In this document: positions 39,761 to 55,524 of the stretch, piece by piece
Layout of the letters: each line of letters begins with the position of its first letter
Numbering within the stretch: position 1 is the stretch's first letter
Source: Epiperipatus broadwayi
Taxonomy: Eukaryota > Onychophora > Udeonychophora > Euonychophora > Peripatidae
DNA: 64,000 nt
Assembly: GCA_028023455.1 (NCBI GenBank)
Contig: JAQFVV010006305.1
Location: forward strand, 3,093,001-3,157,000
Direction of reading: 5' to 3'
Translations under genes and position numbers: made by a program
Notes under the pieces: generated by a model
The model's database searches: none
The model's input: the letters and a program-made list of their open reading frames with translations, nothing else
Told to the model about the DNA's origin: nothing

Positions 39761-41487
39761 ATGGCGACACCCCGGTCATGTGACCAGCAGAACGGCGCCA
39801 ATATGCTATCCAAGCCTATGCAAATTACAGGTGAAGCAAAAACATATGCCAACGTAGCTAAAAATAATTTACAGGAAAATAATTTCTCTTCGGAAAAAAA
39901 TAATTTACAACAAAAAGAACACAATCAAGTTCCAATTTTAGAAAAAAATAAAGTTTTCCATCGCTTCCGAAAAATAAATACTAATGATATTTTGCAGCTA
40001 GATATACAAACGCAAGAAAATCAATGCCCCCCTACCGCCCAGTGGAATAATGAGGATTTGAAAATAATATGTGAACAGTTTAATAATACGATCCCACGTG
40101 GCCTTCATACGTCTTTCAAAAGATTTTTTTCTCCTCGTTCAATAATATTATCAGCTACAGATGCAAATTTATCGCTATATAAATTTCCTAGAAATTTACT
40201 TTATGAAGCAATAACACTACACGGACTTTGGGATAGCATACTAAGGATTGCTGACCATCCTAACTCACGGTATTTAATCCTCGAATTTTACCAAGAAAGC
40301 CAAAAAACCCGGTTTCAAACCACCATTAAAACTTTAGGCAACTATGCACTCATTGCAGTAGATCCAGATCAACATAACCAGATTACTGGCATAATCAAGA
40401 ATGCATACCTTGGATATGACATCAAAATCTTTCAGAAAATGATGCAGCCATTTGGAAAAGTCACAGCATTCAACCCAATTTATCTGAAAGATACGCCAGT
40501 GCTTGTATACAGCAATAGCTTTGACTTCAAGCTGAGATTGCATCCAGAAATAGATCCAAACAATATTCCTACACAATTTGCAGATCAGGAAGCCATGCTG
40601 AGCCTCTTCATAAGAGGGCTTAAACCCATATGCTACACATGCGGGAAGCGAGGCCACTTGGCAACGCAATGTGACACCAAAAAGAATCCACAATCGCAAA
40701 AAACAAATGGAGTGGCCATCCAAACACATACTGAAGACAGCAACCATATATATAATGATAGCATAAATCCAAATATGTACAACAATATGCAAACAACTTC
40801 TCCACCTGAAGAAACACTCTCACTCCCTCTCATTAATCAAAATTCCAATGAGGAAAATAAAAACACAGATGAACTAAACAGCGACCATCTGAAAAAACAA
40901 TGTGATAACAGAAAGAGTCTACAATCACAGCAAACAAATAATCAGCTCAACCACACACAAACGGAAGATATCAGCCACACTAACATAGTCAAGATAAATT
41001 CAGATATGAATAACCAGATGCAAACAACTTCTTCATCTAAAGAAGATCAAACTACAAAAAACCAAGACAACAGTATAAATGAACCAAACAGAATGCAGCA
41101 CTTAAATCCAAATGTCACACAAGCAATTCAAAATAACACAAGCAACTGTCAAAACATACAATGCATGAATGATTCAAATATTAACCCAACTGAAATATCA
41201 CAAAGCAATTACAGTGAAACACAAAGTACCAATAGAACAAACATCACACACACAATAAAAAATAACACATCAACATATATCATGGAAGCAATCATGCCAT
41301 GCCTTCCACAAGTTGAAGTAAATACAATAGAAAAAAAGGGCCAGGTCGCCCAAAAAGAAGCAAAAACAATAAAAAACCAAAAACAGAAGAGGACAACAAC
41401 TCACAAACAGAAGAGTACAACACCGCATCATCATTAACCAGAATTCAAACGGATGACTGGTCACCAATGGACATCACTTCTATCTAA
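39761..41487 (+). pseudogene. Element C ORF1: CCHC protein with a frame break before the AT-hook
   Basis: The start is taken at the ATG at 39761 (MATPRSCD), which aligns with A and B; an upstream in-frame TTG at 39737 has no support. The conserved core ends in CYTCGKRGHLATQC. A long N/T/Q-rich linker contains partial internal repeats. At the A-run 41331-41337 the open frame departs from the family and ends at 41437. In the -1 frame the sequence reads GPGRPKRSK, an AT-hook, then a tail like those of A and B with SPMDIT, ending at 41487. The run reads A-AAA-AAG in the upstream frame, a known -1 slippery pattern. A one-base deletion is the simpler explanation, since A and B need no shift here. 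Confidence 0.8.
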
Positions 41488-41582
41488 CCAACCAATTAAA
41501 ACTCCAACAATGTACAGCTCATACAATGAAAACCAGTCACTAACATATTTTGAAATGTGAACAATCCCAAAATACAACCATA

Positions 41583-44500
41583 ATGAAAGTCAAAATAACA
41601 GCTTTTAATGTGCGGGGTTTGAACTCGGCAAACAAACTGCATCAACTTAGAGAATGGACCAAAATCACACAGACACATATATTGGGACTTCTGGAAACAA
41701 AAATATATAGTGGATCACAGATTGACCCAACAGTGCATCTTCGCACTGAAGGCTTCTTTGCATGCTCCAGGGACATGTCATCACCTGCGGGTGGAACTGG
41801 CCTACTAATAACCCCAGCTTGCCCATTCACATCATTCAGAATCATATATATCGATGCAAACTTGTTGATAGCTACATTTCATCACCATGCAAACACTCTC
41901 AACATAGTTTTCACCTACATCCCACCTGGAAACGTCATCATATCAAACATAATACTCACCATCAATTCACTGCTAGCATCAACTCCTTACCCAACTATCA
42001 TCATGGGAGATTTTAACATGAAGTACACAGATTTCATCTCAAAATGGCTGCATCAAATTGCAATACCACTCATGAGTGCTGAAGGTTTTTTACCACCAAA
42101 CACAGTCACATTCCATAATAACCGACACACATCTTTAATTGACCTTTGCTTCTATTCACCAATGCTGCATCATTACTTCAGCCTCAAGCTCAATCCATCC
42201 CCATTCTCAGATCACTCTGCTCAAACTGCAACACTTGATCTAACTGAAATTCAGCCAACTACACTACCACTTGGGAAAACAATGAGAATTCTAATACCAG
42301 CATCCACTCCAGAATCCCTTTTTTCTGAAACATATATTATGCTCCATAAACTTGCAGGACTACAACTAAGTGCTGTGCAGAGATATCAGGCATACATAAA
42401 TATACTTTCATTCAATATTGACCATGTCACCAAAAAAAAACCTCCACCCTCCAGGCTATTAGCTCTGGCAGATGAACTTCACAAGAGGATAACAATGTCT
42501 AAACCTACTCAAAATACATATCAGCATATATATAAGCTCACCCAGGCATATAACAGCACATGTGCAGCACTTAAAGACTATTTAGCCATAAAAAAAAGCA
42601 AAATCTGCCTCAGTCAACAACATACATGGACTAGAGGCTACATCAGATGGGCCATGGGTTTTCCCTCCACCATTAGAGTACCTATGGCACTTCAAATTGG
42701 AACAACTATACATGCAGCACATAACATGATTGAACCTATTTATAAGCATTTCAAACAGAATCTTCAGACACATCAACTCTTCAACCCACCCCCCGATTAT
42801 TTTGGATCACCTGAAACAAATACACCATTTACCATTAATGAATTTGCTTTGAAGCTTGCCACTCTGCCTAATGCCTGTCATCCAGGCACTCATGGCATAC
42901 CAAAATTTGTGTACGAACACCTTAGCCATACAACTAATCAAGTATTATGTAATCTTGCAAACTATCTCTCACAAAAAATATACAACATTGAAAATCTTTA
43001 TCCAATTGCAATAGTACCATTTAATAAGAAACCAGCTCCAATAACCACCCTTAATAATATTAGGCCTATCTCCATGTGCCCAATAGCCATCAAGATCATT
43101 GAGAAAGTCATTAAAGACAGGATTGAATCATATCTGCTCCCATTGATTTCACCATATCAGTTTGCAAGAAAGCAATCATCTACAGGACAGGCAGCACTTC
43201 TTTTCAAAGCTGTATTGGGATCGGTGCGAGGCCGGAAAAAATACAGCCCAGTTGCAGTTCAAATAGACATTGAATCAGCTTTTGATTCTGTGGCAATCGA
43301 GATATTAATTAAAATGTTGGCTGCCACTGCAATACCTCGCACTATTTTATATGTTATAACCAACTTGTTGTTAAATCAGGATATACATATTACACTCAGT
43401 GGCAAAAATTCTGAATCTTTTACTCCAACACAATCAATCTCACAAGGATCCCCCCTGAGTGCTTTACTTTTCACCTTTTACATCAACCCTCTATTAATAA
43501 AAATCCAGCAAACATTCATTGGCATCCAAATACCAAACACATCTCAGCAGGTAACATGTATCGCTTATATGGATGATATAACTGTCTTCCTCCCATCTAA
43601 AAAACACCTACCAGCCTTGCATACAATACTACAAGAATTTGCAGCTACACACAAACTCAGGGTCAATCTAAATAAGACGGCAGTTTGGTCTCTTTATAAT
43701 GCAAAGCAGTGCATGGGCATGTATGGGGGAAAGCCATCTGCTTTCTTGGGATTTCCCTTTTATATGAGTGCAAGTGCAATGAGGGTCAAGATCCAGAACA
43801 AACTCAAAGAAGAAACAGAGCGAATTACTACTTCTCTCTCAAAGGCATATCTTTCAATATACTCCAAGATCCAGCTATTTAACCAGCTAGCCATAACAAA
43901 AATCACCTATTACTCACCCATTATCACGTTTTCTAAAGGTTTTATTAAAAAAATCTCTTCTCTATGTAATAAGCTCTTGTGGCAGAGGAAGACTGTGTCA
44001 ATATCTGCAAAACAACTTACCAGACCACCTATTCACAATGGACTAGGACTTCATAGTATTTATATTTTCCATCTACAGAAGGCCACAAACTTAATAACAT
44101 CCACAGTCAAACACTTTCCAATGCTTGAATGCCTACTTCAAATAACACCCTGGAACAGATAGACCACCCGATCTGCTTATGACCAACTAGCATCAATGAT
44201 CAATCATATAAAAACCACAGCTCCACAGATATCTCTTCAGACAATATACAAGCATTCATACTGGCAAATTTATTCATTAATCCATCCAAATCCAACCCAT
44301 GACACCAATCTGACAATGCTGAAAATCAATAATCTACAATTACTCCGTAAGTTTAAAAAATGGTCACTGGAGCCAAAGTATTTTGATTTTTTGCTGAGAC
44401 TAAACCTACAAGCACTGCCCACGACATATTTTCTGAGATATCGGAGACTATACACTAACATTGATCCTTTTTGTCCCCTGTGTCACAGGGCTGAAGAAAC

Positions 44501-44825
44501 ACAGGAACATCTATTCTATCTTTGTCCAGCACTAGACAGAATTCGAGTTATTATGATAGGAGCATATAGACAATCTAACACAACCCTTCAAACAATCATT
44601 AATTCATATTGCAAAGGCTCTATTCCATCAGTCCGTGCAGCCACTTTTATGCTTTATGCATACTGGTGCACTAGATGCACATTCACTCTAGGTAACAACA
44701 CAAGGCGACATCCATCAACTTTCAATATCAAACTGGCAAAACTACGAGCCAGAGACAATAAAATTGCACATCCAGACATCTATGCAGCAACCTGGTCACT
44801 GATAACACAACAATCAAACCTCTAA
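41583..44825 (+). pseudogene. Element C ORF2: APE endonuclease / reverse transcriptase with one in-frame stop
   Basis: The architecture matches A and B: APE motifs (NVRGLN, LLETK, MGDFNM, SDHS), RT motif A IDIESAFDSV, motif B QGSPLSALLF, AYMDD, and the C-terminal CPLCHRAEE...H...C knuckle. The frame could open at 41550, but the ATG at 41583 aligns with A and B and carries a TAATG context like the B junction. A TAG at 44160-44162 interrupts codon 860. Around it about 25 nt read out of frame with the family and the gene is 6 nt longer than A or B, which fits two small compensating insertions. Everything upstream, including endonuclease and RT, is open. Confidence 0.88.
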
Positions 44826-45294
44826 GATGGCTCCCAATAACCAAAATCTATGCCCTCAACCAATATATATAAAAATAAAAAAAAATGTGGCAATTATCTA
44901 CAAATAAAAAAACAGAATGTTGTCTTTGATTGCATAATATTAATATAAAGGACAGTAACAACAAAATCAGACCTCAAATACTGGAAAGCAAACTAAACCC
45001 AGCATGGCAATATACATCAAAGTTGAAGTTTTGCAAATTGAACAATGATAACCCAAGACTTTGGAGAACTATGATTACAGCAAGCAGCACTCATAAATGT
45101 AACGTATACATATGTATTTTCACCCCCCCTAACAATGTTTAAATATCTTTCCCTCCTAAGTTAAGTTCCTTTTTGTACATCACAGATACCAACTTAAACT
45201 TGGTTTACTCACTAGCAATGTAAATATATGTATACGAAGTGTCTTATAGCAAATGTAACTCTATGGTTATCAATAAAGTTCTTTTCTTTGAAAC

Positions 45295-47190
<1,896 letters not shown>

Positions 47191-50100
47191 GTATTATATT
47201 CAAGTAGATCGCAGTAGATCTAGATTGGTTAATGTGTTGAAAAAGATACGTTATTATACGACTATCAAATCTTTCCAATAGTTTTTTAAAACATGATCTA
47301 GTATCTAAATTATACTATTATATATTTTAGCTATTTCTTTCTGGCACAAAAGTGCAGTGATTGCTAACTTAACAGATGATAATTTTGCAATTCACTGAGA
47401 GAGTAATGTAATATGAATATTTTTTTAGGGTATTATGTTGGCTAAAGTATGCCTTCTTCTGGAATGGCAATCATGTGGATGAATTATTTTACAAGCACAA
47501 ATTTAGGAGACAATCACATTCTTCAAGTGATGCTTGTCATGAAATCTTTAATTATTCATATGAGAAGATTCCCTTTTACTATTAAAACTGAATTCACATG
47601 TGAATAAATATTTTAGGCCTATGTGCATCAAACATTTTTATAGTCTTCATTACAATAAGTTTGATTATAGAATATTTTAAATTAGTGTCATAATTGTCAT
47701 TTCTATTTTTACATAACAAACAGTTAGTGTTGAGATCAAATCTATAATGATTCTCCATAAACTTTAATACAATATTTAATATTGAACAGGAGTTCCATTT
47801 AAGAGAATGATGGATGAGGCACAAACATCATGAGAGGAAAAAAATTTGAGAAATTGATAAAGGGAGTTAATATTTAAGTATCTTTGTTTTACGGATTAAA
47901 TAATGACTAAGTTACTACATTTGTCCTCCAAAAATTATTGTTTGATAAGATACTTATTCAATATGAAATAAATGGAGAGTCAAAATTGGATCAATCACCT
48001 TGTACCCTATGATGTGGTTTGATATTGGCATTCTTTAAAATAGTAGTCTAAGTTTGAGCTTAGAATTCGCTATATCCAAGATCATATAATCACCATTTCA
48101 TATACTTACATATAAGTATATGCTTGCACTTGGTGGCACTACTGTCTGGAGAGTTTAGTATTCTTATATCCATGATTTTATAATTAATAGATACATGAGA
48201 GGTATGCAATGATAATAGATATGGAGTGTATCCAAAAAAATTTGTTAACTGATTGAACTAAAGGGATGCAATCATACACTGAATTAAGGTAATTAGCTCA
48301 CTCAGGATTACTTTTTTGTGGACAGTAATTTTTTTTTTATAAGTAGATATCATTTGAATTTTTGTATTGTTGTCCAGGCATTCTGTGATATTCATTGAAA
48401 AGTTCATTAAAATATGAACATTTTAGATAACTTGGAAGATATTAATTAAATTATGACATCTAGATGAGACAGGTAAAGGTACTATGCCTCAAAAACAGAG
48501 AAATAGAATAAATTATAGAAAGCAAGAAAGTAAATCTCTGTGAATACAAAGAAGGATTAACAAACATATGTTGCAATTATTTAATATAATAATTCAGTAA
48601 GGAACAATAACATGGTTAGTAAGTAAACCAACTGTACTTGAGCAACAACATAGTCTATGACTATCTAGTACTTATACATAAATATGGTTTTTAAAGATGC
48701 AGGATGCATGAATTAATTATTATTTCTTGATACATAGTATACTAGTAAAATATTGGCAGGTTATAGAGACATTCAGTCTCTTTAATATTACTCTTGCTAA
48801 GATTTTAGCTTATGTTTCAATTACTATATATCTGATTTTACTTATTTTGAGATGTTGATTTAAATGAATCTTTTTCAAGAGAAGAGATGAATAAAGAAAA
48901 AAAACAATTCATATCTAAACATTATTGATTGAAAAGATTATAATGAAGTGCCAAAATCATTAAATACTATATTTTTGGTTTTTTGCTATCTGATTTTTAA
49001 AAATTCATTCTTCTAATTTAAGATTTTTTAAAAAAATATTTAATGGTGATGTCTTTAGCTTTAATTTCAATTTTATGCTTTTAGTAAAATTGCTTTGACA
49101 CAGATCCTCAAAATAACTACATAAAAATTATTAATAGTTTATGGAAATAATTAGATTTGCCATAATTTGTCATTAATTTTGCCCTTTGGTTCAGTAATCA
49201 GCATTTTATAAGGAATTTATCTTGAATATCTGCTACTTATATTCATATTTGGTATTCTTATAACTATTGATTTGTAAGATCTAAACAATGAGTATATTTT
49301 AAATATTATCAGAAGTAATACAAAGATTAAATATTATCTTTCTTTAATTTTGTATCATTGCAGCAAAAAATGTTAATTTAAATCATTTATGACAAGAAAA
49401 ACTCATACCAGTTTTTAATAATCAGTTTTATCTCAACAAATATCATGATGATGTTAGTTATGTAAAAGATTCCATGATAAATTAAACTAGCTTGTGATTG
49501 ATGTATGATGAAAGGATTTGACAACTGGAATATCCTGTAAGAATAATGGGTCCATAGATTTTTGTGTAAGATTTCTTGCAATTACAGGCATGCATATTCC
49601 TATGATATAATGAACAATGAAAACAATAAATAAAGAAATTATTATTGAAACAGCTTTATATTTATTATCCAGATGACAGAATTATATTAACATTAGTAAT
49701 TATATCAAACAAAAGATTCCATGACTTTTTTACTCACTTTCTAGAATTTCTTTAGGATAATAATTTATTTATTTTGCTCCAGAGCCATATGTTATAAGGT
49801 TGAATAATTACTGAACACTAAATGGCAGTGGTGTATTTCCAAATAGATTATCTGGGCATAATTGCTGAGAGATTCTTGACTTCGTTTAAGAAGAAGCTAC
49901 AATATATCACATCCCATCACATTGAAATTCAATACTTCACGTTATTGATCAGACCATATATGAATTTCAGTGTGGGAATATAAATGAAGTACATCCATTA
50001 TGTATTCATTGATTAATTGATCTTTTAATAAAAGTCTCTGAAAGAGAGTAAATAGAATAACACATTAATAATCATAAATATTATTCTGATCACAGAAATA

Positions 50101-50811
50101 ATAATTTGATGTAGATAATAAAATGTAAATATTCAGCTTAAAAAAAAACTGTGATAACATCTTGTACTAAACTCCTTATCTTTTTCCAAGAGGATAACCA
50201 TAAAGCAATTTAATTATTAAATATATAAATTATTTTACTATATTATTAGATAAAATAATTTATTTAAAGATTGTTAACAGTTTTTTTTTTTTTAGAAATA
50301 ATTTTTTTATTTTACAATTACAGTATTTATTTTATATTTTTTCATAAGTCAATTTCAATGCTTCAAAAGTAAATTTAGTTGAAAGAAAAGGCAAATCCGA
50401 TAAATAGGGTCATTTTATTTCGTATTTTTAAAAGTTTTCTTTAAAAAATTGAAGGATTAAAACAGATACAAATACAATTATCAAATATGAAACAAAACTG
50501 TCCCACAGTATCATTTTTTGAATAAATAATGACGTTTTTTTTTTTTTTACCCTTCATTAAAATAATATTTTTTACAATTTCATTTTTTTTTTTAAATCTC
50601 GTTTAGAATTTTTTTTATTTGAAGATAACGTATATTTATATATTAAAATGTTAAACTATAAACAAATTTTAAATATGTAAATATAGTACTTATTAAATAA
50701 ACACAATAAAATAATCTTATATTTTGTTAATTAGCTTCTAAGCAGATTTTGTAATATTTGAGCATCCAACAATAAGTTCATCATAACATTTTTCTTCAAT
50801 AGACACAAAAT
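47191..50811. other. AT-rich intergenic DNA, nothing recognised
   Basis: About 3.6 kb with no convincing open frame, RNA gene or repeat structure. T- and A-homopolymers are frequent in 50280-50640. Confidence 0.55.
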
Positions 50812-52075
50812 GGCTTTTTATTGTTTTTTTTTCCTCTCAGTGATGAAAGCTTTTATTCATCAAAAAGCCAAAATACACAACAGTTAAAAGGTTTACAAAG
50901 AAATAATTTCACGGCAAAATAAAATTCAAGTACAATATGCTGAAAGAGAAGGGAATACATATAAAATGAGAAAGGGATATGGAAAGGGTGTGTAGTCCAG
51001 GAAAAGAAGAGTCTTTGGTAAGGAACAATTTTGATAGGCTTGGTTATCCTGGTGGATTGATAGGAGAATCCATATATGACATGAATTTTGGAGGAATATC
51101 TATGTGTTAAGTCTTTAGAGGTTTCAGGGATAAATGAGGAGATTTCTGAATTATGCTTAGATGCAATAGGCTGATTTTTGTCTTTTGTAGATGAGTAATT
51201 TTAGTTTTTCCCATTGTACTTGGAATGGCATTATGATTGGTCATGTTGTTCTTTTTGACTTGCTTTTTACTTTTGATAGAGCAAACCACAGCCTGAAAGG
51301 GAGAAAGATCCACATGGGCAAGAGGATGGAGACTTTGAAATAAGTTCTTTGGTGATGAAGTTTTTAGTTAAGTCTTGTTTGAAATTCAGTTTGGATGAAA
51401 TTTGGGGAATTTTGAAGGTTTTAATTCATGTAGTTTAGGTCTCTGCACATTTTCGCCGCTAGGGGGCAGTGGCCAGCTTTAAACCGTTAGAAATAATGAA
51501 AAGTAATATGAAGAAAAACAATTTTGAAATGGAAAAATTAAATATATTGATGTAAAAGCAAAACAAAACACTAGAAAACTTGTTATTAATAATTTTAGTT
51601 GAATAATGAGAAAATTGAGTGGAATTCTAGACGGTTAGAGGAGGGGGTGTCTGAAAAATAAGATCGTTAAAAATGGCCAAAATAACTGGAACAATATACA
51701 GAAAATTTTAAAAACAAGTTTTGAGTAACAGAGAACTTGGAGTAGGATAAATATGTAAGAGTCTAAGAGGGAATAAAACCCTTTATGATCCATAAAACAG
51801 TTGAACCACCCACCAAACAGGGGGGTATGAGGTAGTTAAATGCTGATAAGCACAAGGTAGACATAGGGAAATTATGTTTAAAATCCACTAACACTGAGGT
51901 TTAGTGAATGAAAGAGAACCTTAGCAGAAAAATAAGGCCTTTAAAGGACCAAATAAATAAAAAAGGCACCTTTCACTGCTGCAACACCAACTTTTCAGAG
52001 CCATTCTGTATGAACTATGAGAAAGATGACTTTCCAGTAAGAGCTCCACCTATGGACAGGGGGCTTTTTATTGTT
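50812..52075 (-). pseudogene. Polyadenylated retrocopy with 14-bp target duplications
   Basis: GGCTTTTTATTGTT flanks the segment at 50812-50825 and 52062-52075. On the minus strand the insert ends with AATAAA (complement of 50852-50857), about 20 nt, then an A-run next to the duplication. This is the structure of a reverse-transcribed, polyadenylated RNA inserted by LINE machinery. The interior is less AT-rich than its flanks. The longest minus-strand frame (51107-51313) shows no domain that I recognise, so the parent transcript is unknown. It could be a processed pseudogene, a long non-coding RNA copy or a long SINE/LINE tail. Confidence 0.7.
51455..51471 (+). promoter_or_regulatory. CTCF-like motif
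   Basis: GCCGCTAGGGGGCAGTG fits the conserved CTCF core (CCNC-N-AG-G/K-GGCRS) closely and stands out in AT-rich DNA. It lies inside the retrocopy. Binding is not shown by sequence alone, and bilaterian CTCF specificity is assumed to hold in this species. Confidence 0.4.
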
Positions 52076-54619
52076 GTTTGATGTTTTGTAGTGATGGAAT
52101 TTTGTTATAATTATACTGCTGAATTATTTTCATCATCTAGTTAAAAGTTATTACATAGCAATTGGATATATTTAAATAAATATAAGCACAATTTTATTTT
52201 TCTAAAACTATTTAACAATTTAACTACACATAGAAATAATTCAATCTTAAATTTGCCAAATGGATTTTTTTTGTTATTCAACTGAAAATCAACCCAGAAA
52301 CATCAGCTCTTGAATCTGTATTTATTAGAATTCCATATAGACAATACTCATTGATTAGTTTGGTATTACTTAACTTCATTTTATAACATTTTATTTTATG
52401 CTTCTTTAATGATGCTTTCACAAACTTAAATTAGCTTTGAATTTTAGTACTGCACTACAATATAATCAAGACCCTGTGCAATATAATATATCTTATTTAT
52501 TGAAACCTGAATGACCTGAAAAGATATAGATTAAACGAACCAAACATAAACTAAGATTAATTTTGCTTAACTAAATAGAAACCTCTGCATAGTTCAGAGA
52601 AATGATAGAGTTACAGACTCTAGAACTCCAGTGGATTGTAACTCAAATCTAGCTCTCTTGAATCCCATATGAATTTTTATATAAACTTCTAAGCAAGACT
52701 GTCTTTTTATTTTTACTGAATGAAAATGCAAACTGATGAATTTAATAGAATGTTTGGCAAATAAGAAAGGCTAGAATAAAATTGTCATAGCCTTATACTA
52801 TCACTATTATTCAGGTAAATTGTTTACTTGATTGTAATATTCTACTGACTGCTCCATTTGTTTTTAGTAAATAAATATTCAAACACATATTAGTAATTAG
52901 AAATGACATTTTATAGCATTCATTTTAATATTTTTATAATTGCATAATTTTTAAAGTTGTTAGCTATAAAAAAGATATCCATGGTTTAACAAAACAATTT
53001 TACAATTTGATATTTACACAGCCATTATTAATTTCAAATTTAGTAATTATTAATATATATGAGAATCATAGATTAATTTTGTTAAACTTCAGTGAATATA
53101 TATTTCTGCTAAATAGAATCACTGGTTGTTTTAGATCATCATCTCTTTACAATTGTTTTTTTATTTAGCAACAACATATTATGATTCAATCTACAAATAC
53201 TACTTTCCCATATACAATGATGATTATCATCTTTAGAGGAATATAACTATTAGACTAAAGATTGTAATATAATTTTTATCTTAGATATAGATTTTAAACT
53301 TTTTAAAAATCAATGTTACTTATTATTAATTATGGATATACAACTAGTCATATTTAATGCTGTTATCTTCTCTCTACATATGTGTAAATTTTAATTTGTA
53401 AATTTGAAAACTATTATGAAATACCAGAACATTTCAAACAAATGCAAATAATCTTTAAGATGTATTTCTAATGAATTAGAATTATCAGTTAGCCCTAATC
53501 TTTAATTCTCTTAAATGCCTTTATTACCATGCTTTATTTATCTACTATATATTATAACAATTCAGTTTACAAATGCTAACTTTATGACTCTGCTTATTGA
53601 TTTTTATCATTTTTATAAAAAATATATTAACTCTTACTGATAGTGATTTGTATTGCTTTTATATTTATATATAGTTTAAACTTCATTAAAGTTCAATATG
53701 TTATTATTAACTATAAATATATGCACTTACATTGTCTATTTAAGAACTTGGATTTGTAGTAAAAATAAACCTCCATATATTAAAAAAAAATTGCAACAAA
53801 AATGCTCTTATAGATTAATGAAAAACCTTTTAGCCTCCGAGATTGTCGATTAGTAGTAAATGATTGTTTTTGGTAACATCAAAAGCTAAAAGTTATATCT
53901 GTTTACATGGATATTATCTTCTCATTTCTATTCTTTATTAATAACAAGCCATGGAAATATTTATACTGTGTGTATATATGTATAATATAGCCATATTAAT
54001 TTAATGCCTGCTTTTTATTCTATAACATGCATATATATATATTGTACCGCCAACGAATATGTGGGTTAAAAACACACATCTTTTCTGCATTACATATGTA
54101 ATCATTTAATAATAAATGATCAAACTGATTTTAAAAGGAAAAGAAAAATGAGAATAAAATATAAATTCTAATATGTTTTAAAAAGTTTTTTTAAAAATAC
54201 AAACTTGTAACAATAAAAATGCATCATATTTTTCTTTTAGAATAAAACTTGTTAGCAAAAGGGGGGAGAAATCTAAATATAATTAGAATGATTTAAAAAC
54301 TATTTTTTAATTAAAGAAAACCTTCTTTGTTTTATAAAGCAAAAATTAGTTAGGGAAATAAAATGTGTAAAATAAATCTTAAGTGAAATCTAAAATAAAA
54401 AGTTCAAAATTCATTTTCTTCTTTTTAAAATAGTTAAATAAAATGACTAAAAATAAACAAATGTAAAATATTAAAATAAAATTTGTTATTAAAGAAACTT
54501 TTGTGAAAATATCTCATCTGCTTTGGAATGCAATTAACTTTGCAAGATTCATGAATGATAAGATATTAGATGAATCTGAGCAAAGGATTAAGATAACAAG
54601 AAATGTAAAATTAATTAAC
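52076..54619. other. AT-rich intergenic DNA, nothing recognised
   Basis: About 2.5 kb with no gene, RNA or structured repeat that I can support. Confidence 0.55.
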
Positions 54620-55231
54620 AGACAGATTTCAAGGTAAGATCAAAATTAAAAATAATGATAAGAAATTAAAACAATAGGAGAGAAAAAAATATAAAGTCAC
54701 TTTCTCTATTGTATACAGTCGGGTTTGTGATATACAGTTCACATTGTGGTTCTTTCTAAAGATTGCAGAATATTAAGCCAATCATTACTGCTGTGGTCAA
54801 CATTAATGGAAAGATCACACAAACCATAAAAGTGCCTGACAGAGCTTTATGCACCAAGCCCTCAGTCATCAACTATCTTGCCTGAATCAGTACCTGGAAT
54901 CAATGCCAAGATTGTAAAGTAGAACCTGCTGTATATCCTTTCTTCTCTCATTATTCAACATAAACCTGGAAGAAAAGCCATGAAGCCACTGATGGAGAAA
55001 CAAAAGGCCAACTGGTTGGAAAGCAAAACCAAATAGAAATTAAAACCATTGGACAATATTCCCAAAATAAAAACCTGGATAAATATACTTTTAAATAGCT
55101 GTATGCACACTTAATATTTAATTAATGGACTATTATAACGATAGCTAAAGTAATCATTTAAAATTTTCTTATGTAAAATTTATTGTGTTATTTTATACTT
55201 TATTAAATATATGTGTGCAAAAATAATTAAA

Positions 55232-55524
55232 AGTACTTACGGATAATTTGCCTGATGACGTATTTGACCCACAGGTTTCCCTTCCGGTAGGCATCGACGA
55301 TCTTTGTATGACAATGTTGTCATGGCAACGAAGTGACTGGCGTGATTAATCCATCAGAGAGTCAATTTTTTTTTTTTTTAACCGCGAGATTTAAAATTCG
55401 GAGAGAGATTTGGGAAATTTTTTGATTTTTCTGTCTATTGTGATTTTGCTATCCACTTGATCACAGTGATTTTTTTCAGCTCTTCCATTGCGTTTTTGAT
55501 ATTTTACTTTGTGATATGGCTGAA
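55232..55524 (+). repeat. Merlin left terminal inverted repeat (293 bp)
   Basis: Near-identical to the reverse complement of 57026-57319. The homology ends with ATGGCTGAA, so the repeat carries the whole 5' leader and the first three transposase codons. A few mismatches are visible, for example CCCACAGG against CCCACCGG. Confidence 0.9.
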
